Positions 15,247 through 23,245 of a DNA stretch of 23,245 nt are shown here, piece after piece. The DNA lies in the NCBI GenBank assembly GCA_964512145.1, contig CAZEIM010000044.1, positions 1 to 23,245 of the forward strand, written 5' to 3'. This DNA is from CAYOHR01 sp964512145 (GTDB taxonomy: Bacteria; Bacteroidota; Bacteroidia; Flavobacteriales_G; JALEGO01). The translations under genes were made by a program, and so were the position numbers. How positions within the stretch are numbered: the stretch's first letter is position 1; each line of letters begins with the position of its first letter. The notes under the pieces are model-generated. The model saw only the letters and a list, made by a program, of their open reading frames with translations. It had not been told where the DNA came from and made no database searches.

Positions 15247-15295
15247 TGTGTTGATAAAGTTAAGGAAAACGAAAGAACTTATGATTAGCGAAGAA

Positions 15296-16426
15296 TTATA
15301 AAGTACCTCTTAGCTCTTGTTCTCTTTCGATTGCTTCAAAAAGTGCTTTAAAATTTCCTTTTCCAAAAGATTTAGCGCCTTTTCGTTGAATAATTTCAAA
15401 AAACATGGTAGGTCTATCAACAACGGGTTTAGTAAATAGTTGCAATAAATAGCCTTCGTCATCTCTATCTATAAGTATACCTAACTCTTTTAAAGGTTTT
15501 AAGTCTTCATCAATTTTCCCCACTCTATCTAATACGGTATCGTAATAATTATCTGGAACATATAAAAATTCTACCCCTCTATTTTTTAATTCGGTTACTG
15601 TTTCAATAATATTATCGGTTGCTACAGCAATATGTTGAACACCAGGGCCTTTATAAAAATCAATATATTCTTCAATCTGAGATTTTTTCTTTCCTTCGGC
15701 TGGTTCATTTATTGGAAATTTAATACGGCCATTACCATTACTCATTACTTTACTCATTAATGCGGTATATTCAGTAGAAATATCTTTGTCATCAAAAGAT
15801 ACCAGTTGAGAAAATCCCATAACATTAGCATAAAAATCAACCCAAGTATTCATTTCACCCCAACCAACATTTCCGACCATATGATCTACATATAACAAGC
15901 CTACATCTTTTGGATTAAAAGAGGCGTTTAACGACTTATAGCCAGGTAAAAAAGGGCCATTATAAGCACTTCTTTCAACAAAAACATGAATGGTATCACC
16001 ATACGTGTGTATAGCTGATTTTACAACATAACCATGTTCATCTTGCTCTTTTATTGGTTTAAAATACGATTTAGCTCCGCGTTTTGTTGTTTCTTCCCAT
16101 GCTTTAGTGGCATTCTCTACCCATAACGCTATTACTTTTACCCCATCTCCATGTTTATTAACATGTTCGTTTATTTCACCACCTGGTTGTAATGAAGATG
16201 TTAGTACTAGTCGAATTTTGCCTTGCTGTAAAACATAAGAAACCTTATCTTTTACCCCAGTTTCTAAACCTGAGTAAGCTACTGTTTTAAACCCCCAAGC
16301 GGTTTTATAATAATGAGCAGCTTGTTTAGCATTTCCAACATATAATTCTACATAATCGGTTCCTAATAAAGGTAAAAAGTCTTGATTTGTTTGTGTAGAT
16401 GATTTGTTTTCTGCTTGTGTTATCAT
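15296..16426 (-). CDS. hppD: 4-hydroxyphenylpyruvate dioxygenase
   Basis: This 376-residue non-haem iron enzyme converts 4-hydroxyphenylpyruvate plus O2 to homogentisate in tyrosine catabolism. It has two vicinal-oxygen-chelate halves. The three Fe(II) ligands are visible: His in VDHMVGNV (near residue 181), His in GVQHIAVATDN (near 263) and Glu in MFFEIIQRKG (near 344). The C-terminus GKGNFKALFEAIEREQELRG forms the gating helix typical of the family. Length is normal. It resembles the related 4-hydroxymandelate synthase, but the family ending and the common occurrence in Flavobacteriia favour HPPD. The next pathway step, homogentisate 1,2-dioxygenase, is often next door in relatives but is not in this window. 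Confidence 0.95.
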   Translation of the reverse strand: MITQAENKSSTQTNQDFLPLLGTDYVELYVGNAKQAAHYYKTAWGFKTVAYSGLETGVKDKVSYVLQQGKIRLVLTSSLQPGGEINEHVNKHGDGVKVIALWVENATKAWEETTKRGAKSYFKPIKEQDEHGYVVKSAIHTYGDTIHVFVERSAYNGPFLPGYKSLNASFNPKDVGLLYVDHMVGNVGWGEMNTWVDFYANVMGFSQLVSFDDKDISTEYTALMSKVMSNGNGRIKFPINEPAEGKKKSQIEEYIDFYKGPGVQHIAVATDNIIETVTELKNRGVEFLYVPDNYYDTVLDRVGKIDEDLKPLKELGILIDRDDEGYLLQLFTKPVVDRPTMFFEIIQRKGAKSFGKGNFKALFEAIEREQELRGTL

Positions 16427-16733
16427 AAATAAGGTGTTATTTTACAGTATCGCTCTAATATGAATTATGAATTTCGGTTTTAAAAATAAGAAAAAAGTTT
16501 GATTCCATTTATGATTTTAGTCAGTTGAATACTTTAATTACATTTTTTGAGTTAATTTATCAATTTTTTTTCATATATAGAGGTATTTGTGTGTTACAGC
16601 AGGAACTTGATAAAAACAATTAACAAGTAGTCGTTCATGAAATTGTTATACAGTAAAAATTGAGATCAAAATAAAGTTTTAATTAATCAATGAATAAAAG
16701 ATAAAACGTATTTTTGTTTTTTCTAAGATTTTA
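16427..16733. other. 307-base intergenic region between hppD and the PurF-like gene
   Basis: This divergent, AT-rich spacer holds the promoters of hppD and the PurF-like gene. I see a TAnnTTTG box near the right end (16709-16716), and a 7-base tandem ATGAATT pair at 16460-16473. There is no tRNA, no convincing riboswitch and no small gene. No exact -7 box faces hppD. Confidence 0.6.
16709..16716 (+). promoter_or_regulatory. Putative -7 box (TATTTTTG) for the PurF-like gene
   Basis: TATTTTTG matches TAnnTTTG and ends 17 bases before the ATG at 16734. A -33 TTG at the right distance is not apparent. No purine-riboswitch or PurR-like box was recognised. Confidence 0.45.
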
Positions 16734-18620
16734 ATGAGTGATTCGATAAAACATGAATGCGGAATTGCAATGGTTAGGTTGCTAAAGCCTGCGCAGCATT
16801 ACATAAAAAAATACAATACACCTTTTTGGGGCTTGCATAAATTACACTTGTTAATGCAAAAACAGCATAACAGAGGTCAAGATGGAGCAGGAGTAGCTGC
16901 TATAAAATTTAATACACTTCCGGGAGAAAAATATATTAGTAGACATAGAGCCTTAGGTAATAATTCGATTCATGAAATTTTTGAAAAAATATATGAGCCA
17001 TTAAAAGATATTACAGTAGATGTATATTCTGATGAAAATTGGTTGTATAAATCTTTTGAATTTAATGCAGAGTTATATTTGGGGCACTTACGTTACGGGA
17101 CATTTGGATTAAACGACATACATTATTGTCATCCTTTTATAAGACAGAATAATTGGAAAACAAAAAATTTAGTATTGGCTGGAAATTTTAACATGACCAA
17201 TGTAGAAGAATTATTTGATATACTAGTCAATATTGGTCAGCATCCAAGAGAAAAATCTGATACCGTAACAGTATTGGAAAAAATCGGACACTTTTTAGAT
17301 GAAGAAAACGAAAGACTATTTAAAGAGTACAAACAGAACAATAAAACATATTTAGAAATTTCTAATTTAATTGCTGAAAATATAGATATAACAGGGATAT
17401 TAAAAAATGCTTCTGCAGATTTTGATGGTGGATATGCTATTACAGGTATGATAGGACATGGAGATGCATTTGTATTAAGAGATCCTAATGGAATAAGACC
17501 GGCATATTATTATGCAGATGAAGAGGTTGTTGTAGTTGCCTCTGAAAGACCAGCAATACAAACTTCTTTAAATGTTTCATATGATAACATTAATGAAATA
17601 TTACCCGGACATGCTCTTATTATAAAAAGATCCGGGAAAATTGAAGAAAAACAAATATTACCAAGCCAACCAAAAACTTCCTGCACCTTTGAAAGAATAT
17701 ATTTTTCTAGAGGCACAGATAAAGATATATATACTGAGAGAAAAAAGCTGGGAGAATTATTAACCCCTAATGTACTAATGGCTGTTAATTACGATTTTGA
17801 AAATACAGTTTTTTCATTTATTCCTAATACTGCTGAGGTTTGTTTTTATGGGTTATTACATGGGGCGGAAAAATATTTACAAGAAATGAAATTGCAAAAA
17901 ATTCCATCTTTAATTGATAATCCAATTGAGCTACAAAAAATCATTGCATTAACTCCTAGAATAGAAAAGTTGGCAGTAAAAGACATGAAATTAAGAACTT
18001 TTATTACTTCTGATAATTCAAGAAATGATTTAGTAGCTCACATTTATGATATTACGTATGGGAGTATACAAAAAAATAAAGATACTATAGTGGTTATTGA
18101 TGACTCCATTGTTAGAGGAACAACTTTAAAAAATAGTATTATTAAAATGCTTGATCGTTTAAATCCTAAAAAAATTGTAGTGGTTTCTTCTGCACCTCAA
18201 ATTAGATATCCCGATTGTTATGGAATAGATATGGCAAAACTTGGAGATTTTATTGCATTTCAGGCTGCTGTAGCTCTTTTAAAAGAGCGAGGGCAATCTA
18301 AGATTTTGCAAGATGTTTACAAGTCCTGTAAAGAGGAGCTTACTAAGCCTAAAGATAAAATTGAGAATAAAGTTAAATCTATTTATGAAAGTTTTACTGA
18401 TTTTGAAATCTCATCCAAAATTGCAGAACTTATTAAAGATCATGATGTTAATGCTGAAATTGAGGTTATTTTTCAGTCTGTAGAAAACCTTCATAAAGCT
18501 TGCTTAAACCATTCAGGAGACTGGTATTTTACCGGAAATTATCCTACGCCAGGAGGGAATAAGGTCGTTAATAAGTCCTTTGTAAATTATATGGAAGGCA
18601 GAAACGAACGAGCATATTAA
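16734..18620 (+). CDS. Long amidophosphoribosyltransferase (PurF) paralogue
   Basis: The protein has 628 residues, clearly longer than canonical PurF (about 475-510). PurF makes 5-phosphoribosylamine from PRPP and glutamine, the first step of purine synthesis. The Ntn glutaminase domain begins at Cys9 (MSDSIKHECGIAMVRLL), which would become the N-terminal nucleophile after removal of eight residues. It shows NRGQDGAG (near 47), LGHLRYGTFG, HPF, GNFNMTN and LRDPNGIRPAYY. The phosphoribosyltransferase domain has the PRPP loop IVVIDDSIVRGTT (near 452). The C-terminal FTGNYPTPGG (near 600) corresponds to the FTGKYP tail of Bacillus-type PurF, but the CxxC cluster ligands before it are missing. 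An added segment (about residues 535-590) lengthens it. Many Bacteroidota carry such a long copy beside a canonical one; whether it makes the same product is unknown. Confidence 0.85.
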   Translation: MSDSIKHECGIAMVRLLKPAQHYIKKYNTPFWGLHKLHLLMQKQHNRGQDGAGVAAIKFNTLPGEKYISRHRALGNNSIHEIFEKIYEPLKDITVDVYSDENWLYKSFEFNAELYLGHLRYGTFGLNDIHYCHPFIRQNNWKTKNLVLAGNFNMTNVEELFDILVNIGQHPREKSDTVTVLEKIGHFLDEENERLFKEYKQNNKTYLEISNLIAENIDITGILKNASADFDGGYAITGMIGHGDAFVLRDPNGIRPAYYYADEEVVVVASERPAIQTSLNVSYDNINEILPGHALIIKRSGKIEEKQILPSQPKTSCTFERIYFSRGTDKDIYTERKKLGELLTPNVLMAVNYDFENTVFSFIPNTAEVCFYGLLHGAEKYLQEMKLQKIPSLIDNPIELQKIIALTPRIEKLAVKDMKLRTFITSDNSRNDLVAHIYDITYGSIQKNKDTIVVIDDSIVRGTTLKNSIIKMLDRLNPKKIVVVSSAPQIRYPDCYGIDMAKLGDFIAFQAAVALLKERGQSKILQDVYKSCKEELTKPKDKIENKVKSIYESFTDFEISSKIAELIKDHDVNAEIEVIFQSVENLHKACLNHSGDWYFTGNYPTPGGNKVVNKSFVNYMEGRNERAY

Positions 18621-18640
18621 ATTTAATAATCGTATTAAAT
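18621..18640. repeat. 8-base inverted repeat after the PurF-like gene
   Basis: Arms ATTTAATA (18621-18628) and TATTAAAT (18633-18640) flank ATCG, immediately after the stop codon and 24 bases before the transporter ATG. All stem pairs are A-T, so RNA stability is low. It could be a weak attenuating hairpin or an operator for the transporter. Confidence 0.4.
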
Positions 18641-18663
18641 AAAGTACTTAGGTAGTATATCCT

Positions 18664-19848
18664 ATGAAAAAAAGAGAATTAGGGATTTTAATAGTTCTTG
18701 CGTTCATAAACTTTACCAATATTTTGGATTTTATGATTATGATGCCTTTAGGACCTCAGTTTAAAAGAGTTTTTTTAATGACTCCAAAAATGTGGAGTTT
18801 TGTAGTTTCCTCGTATACTTTTGCTGCATTTGTTTCAGGAGTAATTTCTATTTTTTTTATTGATAAATTAGATAGAAAAAAAATGCTCTTATATAGCTAT
18901 TTTGGTTTAATAATTGGCACATATTTATGTTCATTAGCTAAAACCTATGATACTTTAGTAGCTGCAAGAATTGTGGCAGGGGTTTTTGGTGGGCTTATTG
19001 GTAGTACGGTGCTTGCAATTACTGGAGATTTAATTCCTTTAGAAAGAAGAGCAAGAGCTATGGGGATAATTATGATGGGATTTTCAGCCTCAGCAGCATT
19101 AGGAGTGCCATTAGGAATTTATTTTGGAACAACATATTCTTGGAATATGCCTTTTATAGCAATAAGTATATTTTCAAGTTTTTTGTTGATTTTTTCATTT
19201 TTTATTATTCCAAATATTCCTTTAAATATTGAGAAAAAAAAACAAAATTTAATAGAAAATCTAGCTAAAATATTTAACGAAAAAAATAAAAATATTTCAC
19301 TCATATTCTTTTCTTTATTAATATTTGGACAATTTTTGGTAATACCATTTTTAAGTCCATTTATGGTATCTAACATTGGTTTTAAAGAAATAGAATTAGT
19401 AAATATTTATTTGTTTGGAGGTGTTGCAACCATTTTTACTTCTCCGATTATTGGTAAATTATCCGACAGAAGAGGGAGGATAAAAATGTTTATTTTTTTA
19501 TTAATCTTGTCTGTAATACCCACGTATTTTATTACAAGCTTAACATCCAATAATATATATTATATTATTTTTTTATCCGTTTTATTTTTTGTACTAGTTG
19601 GAGGAAGAACAATTCCTGCAATGGCATTAGTTTTATCAACTACAGAACCTGAAATTAGAGGCACATTTTTAACTATACGCACTGCATTTCAGCAATTAGT
19701 TTCAGGTATTGCTTCCTATGTGGCGGGATTAATAATGATACAAAAGGAAAATGGTACGTATGAAAACTATAATATAATTGGTTATATTTCTATTTTTTGC
19801 TGTATTCTTACGATTCCCTTAGTAATAAAAATAAAAGAAAAATATTAA
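18664..19848 (+). CDS. MFS transporter, drug/sugar-efflux type
   Basis: This 394-residue inner-membrane protein has about twelve hydrophobic segments in two halves. The loop after TM2 carries a motif-A-like DKLDRKKMLLY (near residue 66), and its counterpart after TM8 is GKLSDRRGRIKMF (near 264). VAARIVAGVFGGLIGSTVLAITGDLIPLERRARAMG and GFSASAALGVPLGIYFG match the TM4-TM5 region of DHA1-type proton-driven exporters (AraJ/drug-efflux group). The N-terminus LAFINFTNILDFMIMMPLGP with the membrane Asp in ILDFMIMMP is also typical. Substrate cannot be inferred. It lies 43 bases downstream of the PurF-like gene on the same strand, separated by an AT-only hairpin, so it may be co-transcribed. Its stop codon is one base away from that of the convergent gene. 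Confidence 0.9.
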   Translation: MKKRELGILIVLAFINFTNILDFMIMMPLGPQFKRVFLMTPKMWSFVVSSYTFAAFVSGVISIFFIDKLDRKKMLLYSYFGLIIGTYLCSLAKTYDTLVAARIVAGVFGGLIGSTVLAITGDLIPLERRARAMGIIMMGFSASAALGVPLGIYFGTTYSWNMPFIAISIFSSFLLIFSFFIIPNIPLNIEKKKQNLIENLAKIFNEKNKNISLIFFSLLIFGQFLVIPFLSPFMVSNIGFKEIELVNIYLFGGVATIFTSPIIGKLSDRRGRIKMFIFLLILSVIPTYFITSLTSNNIYYIIFLSVLFFVLVGGRTIPAMALVLSTTEPEIRGTFLTIRTAFQQLVSGIASYVAGLIMIQKENGTYENYNIIGYISIFCCILTIPLVIKIKEKY

Positions 19849-19849
19849 C

Positions 19850-22800
19850 CTAATCGTGTAAAGGGTTCAGTAAATAAACTTGGCCTTTAACTGTTTGTAC
19901 AGCTCCATAATAGTCTTTATAATTTACAGAATACAGATATAACCCCTCTTTACAAGCTTTTCCTGAGTTTTCATAATTTCCGTTCCATCTATTGTTTAAT
20001 GTATTAGAAGTGAAAACTCTATCTCCCCATCTATCAAAAATAATAAATTCAAACCCATCATCCGTAAGACCTGCTCCAACAGGCCCAAAATCATTATTCA
20101 GAAAATCCTCATTAGGGGTAAATGCATTTGGTAAATATATTACCGTTTGGTATTCTACATTTACTATTCTTTGTATTGTATCAGTACATCCAAATTTATT
20201 GGTTACAGATAATGAAACTTCATATTCCCCAACATCAGGAAATGTATATCGTACATTTGATTCAGTAAAAATATCTTTATTTTCAATATTCCAAAGCCAA
20301 GAAACTGCATCTTCTGTATAATCGTTAAATACAACTTGAGGGGACAAATTAGTAGGATTGTTTGGATTGTAAGAAAATTTGATATCGGGTTTAGGATAAA
20401 CGTCAATCATACAAGTGTTTGAAGAAGTAGAAACACATCCGGAGTCTGAAGTAACTGTTAAAGAAACATTTTTACATCCGGATTGAGTATATGTGTGGCT
20501 AATAACTTGACTGTTATTATTTATAATAGTACCATCTCCTAAATTCCAAGAATAACTGTATGAAGGTTGCAAGTTTGAAATTGAAAATAATACATCTAAA
20601 TCTTCACATCCATTTGCTTTGTTACTAGTATATTGTACCACAGGTTTTGATGCAACTTCAACTGTTACTGAAGCAACAGAAGGAGTGTTAGCACACCCTC
20701 CGCCATTTGTAACGGTTACAAAATATGTTTGAGTATTAGACGGACTAACGGATACTGTTGAACTGGCAGCACCGGTACTCCAGGCATACTGGTAAATTCC
20801 ATTTCCGCCATTTGCTGTTACACTTAAATTTAAGCTACTTCCTTCGCAAATATGTCCTGGCTTTGCTATAAATGATGATATAGCAGGAAATAAGCTTACG
20901 GTAGTTTTTGCAGTATCTGATAAACAACCATTGGCATCCGCACCAACAACAGAATATTGCGATTGAATATTTGGAGAAACTTGAATAATTTGTGTAACAT
21001 CTCCATTTGACCAACTGTAATTATAAGGGGCATTTCCTCCAGTTACATTTGCTGTTAAAGTGGCTAATCCCCCTTCACAAATCACTGTATCTTTAATAAA
21101 TCCAATTAATACTGGTGAAGGTGAAGATATAGTTACTTGCATATTATCCGTGCAGCCTTTTTCATCGGTAACGGTTACAGTGTAAATTCCTGCTGCTAAT
21201 GGGGAGTTAACAGAACCTAAAAATCCATTAGACCAAGTATACGTTTTTATGCCGAATCCACCCATTGAACTTACTTCAGCACTTCCATCGGAAGTATTTG
21301 AACAACGAGTGTCAAATGAGCTAACTAGACTTATTGTTGGTTCATTTGAGAAGTCGGGAGTTAAGCTGTACGTTTCTGTTTTTACACACCCATTAGCATC
21401 GGTAATAGTTACAGTGTAACTTCCAGCAGATAATCCACCATTTCCAGTACCGGTTAATACAGGATTTGACCAAGAATATATAAATGGACTTAAACCATTT
21501 GTTACATTTATGTTTAGTATACCATCTGAAGCAGTACAATTTGGGTTTGTTATATTCGAATTAACCGATAAAATTACATTAGAAGCTGGTACATAAATGT
21601 TTTGCACACCCGAACAACCATTAATATCGGTAATAGTAACCGTGTAAGTACCTGAATCAAGATTATTTACTGTATTAATATTGCCAGGAGATGGGATAAT
21701 ATTCCACAAATAAGTATATGTAGGTGTACCATTATTAGGATTTACCGTAATAGAACCATTAAAGGCACTACATATTGAATTAGTAATATTATTAGCTGAA
21801 GTAAGTGCCGTGTTTGTTTGAGCAATATTAAAAGGTTTTATTAGCTGGCAACCGTTTACATCGGTAATGGTAACATTATAATTACCCATAGCCAAATTAC
21901 TAACATTAACACCATTTGACCCATCAGGCCATACGTAATTATAAGGACCAGTTCCACCATTAACAGAATTTATCATGGCCGATCCATTATTTGCCATACA
22001 AATCGTATTATTTGTAGTAATATCAGCAGTAATTGTAGGGGTAATTAGAGGAACTATAATGGTTTCTATTTTTTGGCAACCAGAAGCATCTTGTATAGTG
22101 ACATAATATGTACCCGCATTTAAATTATTTTGAGTATTAGAATTTCCTACACCTCCAGGCAATCCATTACTCCAAGTATAGGTATAAGGAGCCATTCCAT
22201 AAAGCGGTGTTAAAGTTACAGATCCATTATTATTTGTGCAATTAGCTCCGGTTATATTTTTATTTACTTGAATAGAAGTGATTACGGTAAAATTTTGCAC
22301 TTGACCTTGAGCAGAATTTCCACAATCATCCGTTACATTACCAATGATCGTAAATGTATAATTTCCGGCAGCCAGCCCGGCTGGTATTACTACTTTAAAG
22401 TTACTAGATCTAGTGGAGCTATTATTTGCACAATTATCTGAAAAGATATCACTAACTATTACTATATTTCCAGAAGCGTCTTTAACTTCTACTTTTGAAG
22501 GTGAAATAGAATCACAAGGAATTTGTTCAGAAAATTGAATTACAATAGTGTCTTCTGAACATGAAACAGGAGATTGAACTGAAATAAATTGAGGGGCAGC
22601 ATTATCTGTAATATTGGCAGTACTGGTAGGTTCAACAGTTAAATCAAAACCCTGTACCCCTGAAGAAAAGGCATTTACTAATAATAAAAACTCATCACCT
22701 TGATTTGCTGTAATACAAGGATTAAAATTTGCTCCTGCCATTCCGTTTGGACCGGTATTACCTGAACCGTTATTACAATTAGCACTGTAAATTAAACTTG

Positions 22801-23173
22801 GATCTGTCATTAAATCGTTGCAATTTTTTCCATTTACCTCGAATAAAATCCAATCATAATCCGTTGAAGGGGTTGATGGAGATATGGTTAAACAAATATT
22901 CCCGTTATTTTGAGCTTTAAAATAAAACCAAGCCTGACCTTGAACTCCTGCTAAATAAGGGCCAGAAAAACAACCATAACTAGGACTCATAGATGTATTA
23001 GGCATAATATTTTCATTTAATACAGATCCTATACCTACATTACCCGAAAAACTATATTGATTTAAACAAATTGGCTGGGCATTAATGCAATCAGAAATTG
23101 AATTTTGAGATCTTACACTTGATAAATGTAAAAAAAATGTTAAAAAGAAAAATAAAATTGTAAATTTATTCAT
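19850..23173 (-). CDS. Large SprB-repeat / PKD surface protein with T9SS type B (gliding-motility-associated) C-terminus
   Basis: The protein has 1107 residues. A signal peptide covers residues 1-22 (FTILFFFLTFFLHLSSVRS). An N-terminal domain (about 23-190; DCINAQPICLNQYSFSG, AWFYFKAQNNGNICLTISPS, STDYDWILFEV) is frequent at the start of Bacteroidota adhesins. A cation-binding-like Ig unit (about 190-295) follows. Five SprB-type repeats (about 294-686) read xxGTYxVTITDxxGC after PYxYxWSNG. Two further Ig-like units (to about 840) share C-x-G...WS(N/T)G with the protein at 2174-4489. Two PKD domains (WNLGDGT; WLWNIENKD, each with the tail pattern GxYEVxLxVTxxxGC) precede the C-terminal 90 residues: YLPNAFTPNEDFLNNDF, FIIFDRWGDRVF, WNGNY, GLYLYSVNYKD. 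That tail is the gliding-motility-associated CHU_C domain used for T9SS type B export. It is probably an adhesin or gliding-related surface filament. Confidence 0.93.
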   Translation of the reverse strand: MNKFTILFFFLTFFLHLSSVRSQNSISDCINAQPICLNQYSFSGNVGIGSVLNENIMPNTSMSPSYGCFSGPYLAGVQGQAWFYFKAQNNGNICLTISPSTPSTDYDWILFEVNGKNCNDLMTDPSLIYSANCNNGSGNTGPNGMAGANFNPCITANQGDEFLLLVNAFSSGVQGFDLTVEPTSTANITDNAAPQFISVQSPVSCSEDTIVIQFSEQIPCDSISPSKVEVKDASGNIVIVSDIFSDNCANNSSTRSSNFKVVIPAGLAAGNYTFTIIGNVTDDCGNSAQGQVQNFTVITSIQVNKNITGANCTNNNGSVTLTPLYGMAPYTYTWSNGLPGGVGNSNTQNNLNAGTYYVTIQDASGCQKIETIIVPLITPTITADITTNNTICMANNGSAMINSVNGGTGPYNYVWPDGSNGVNVSNLAMGNYNVTITDVNGCQLIKPFNIAQTNTALTSANNITNSICSAFNGSITVNPNNGTPTYTYLWNIIPSPGNINTVNNLDSGTYTVTITDINGCSGVQNIYVPASNVILSVNSNITNPNCTASDGILNINVTNGLSPFIYSWSNPVLTGTGNGGLSAGSYTVTITDANGCVKTETYSLTPDFSNEPTISLVSSFDTRCSNTSDGSAEVSSMGGFGIKTYTWSNGFLGSVNSPLAAGIYTVTVTDEKGCTDNMQVTISSPSPVLIGFIKDTVICEGGLATLTANVTGGNAPYNYSWSNGDVTQIIQVSPNIQSQYSVVGADANGCLSDTAKTTVSLFPAISSFIAKPGHICEGSSLNLSVTANGGNGIYQYAWSTGAASSTVSVSPSNTQTYFVTVTNGGGCANTPSVASVTVEVASKPVVQYTSNKANGCEDLDVLFSISNLQPSYSYSWNLGDGTIINNNSQVISHTYTQSGCKNVSLTVTSDSGCVSTSSNTCMIDVYPKPDIKFSYNPNNPTNLSPQVVFNDYTEDAVSWLWNIENKDIFTESNVRYTFPDVGEYEVSLSVTNKFGCTDTIQRIVNVEYQTVIYLPNAFTPNEDFLNNDFGPVGAGLTDDGFEFIIFDRWGDRVFTSNTLNNRWNGNYENSGKACKEGLYLYSVNYKDYYGAVQTVKGQVYLLNPLHD

Positions 23174-23245
23174 ATAATCAGTTTCTTTTAAAATTTTTTT
23201 TCTTTTTTTTAATTATAACGAATTTCTTTCATTTTTTTTGCTTTG

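Noticed and set aside
16427..16733. Purine riboswitch or regulatory RNA before the PurF-like gene
   Set aside because: No conserved pairing or core motif of a known riboswitch could be seen in the 307-base spacer.

Overview
The window looks like part of a chromosome from a low-GC, AT-rich member of the Bacteroidota, most likely class Flavobacteriia or a close relative. Evidence includes two proteins ending in type IX secretion (T9SS) sorting domains (one type A, one gliding-motility/CHU_C type B), a Bacteroidota-style LolA, a 4-hydroxyphenylpyruvate dioxygenase, and several TAnnTTTG -7 promoter boxes of the Bacteroidota sigma factor. Shine-Dalgarno sequences are essentially absent, as usual for this phylum. 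The genus cannot be told from the sequence.

Layout. Positions 1-1984 (minus) hold the 5' part of a large secreted beta-helix/Ig-like surface protein that runs off the left edge. Divergent from it is a T9SS type A repeat protein (2174-4489), followed by gyrB (4595-6553). From 16426 down to 6580 nearly everything is on the minus strand. In order of transcription: hppD, a Gfo/Idh/MocA oxidoreductase, then HU, a membrane-anchored TPR protein, a 30-residue COX24/AURKAIP1-type basic protein, and an Rne/Rng ribonuclease. These are followed by a small lipoprotein, a second lipoprotein, ftsK, lolA and a 133-residue unknown. On the plus strand come a long PurF-like protein (16734-18620) and an MFS transporter (18664-19848). 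The window ends with a 1107-residue T9SS type B adhesin-like protein (19850-23173, minus) that meets the transporter gene tail to tail with one base between the stop codons.

How the genes fit together. HU, TPR, COX24-type protein and RNase form a compact nucleic-acid/ribosome-related unit; the COX24-type gene starts inside the 3' end of the TPR gene. Lipoprotein, ftsK, lolA and the unknown protein form a second tight unit joining chromosome segregation with outer-membrane lipoprotein trafficking. The surface proteins at both ends point to a T9SS-equipped cell envelope.

Caveats. The ribonuclease gene contains a 10-N assembly gap and a one-base frame break 37 bases from it, which looks more like an assembly error than biology. 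I saw no mobile element, CRISPR array, tRNA, rRNA or defence system, and nothing that clearly amounts to a new multi-gene system. The most useful second-look items are the overlapping 30-residue gene, the palindromic leader of the RNase gene, the PurF-like protein that lacks cluster cysteines, and the repeat-rich surface proteins.
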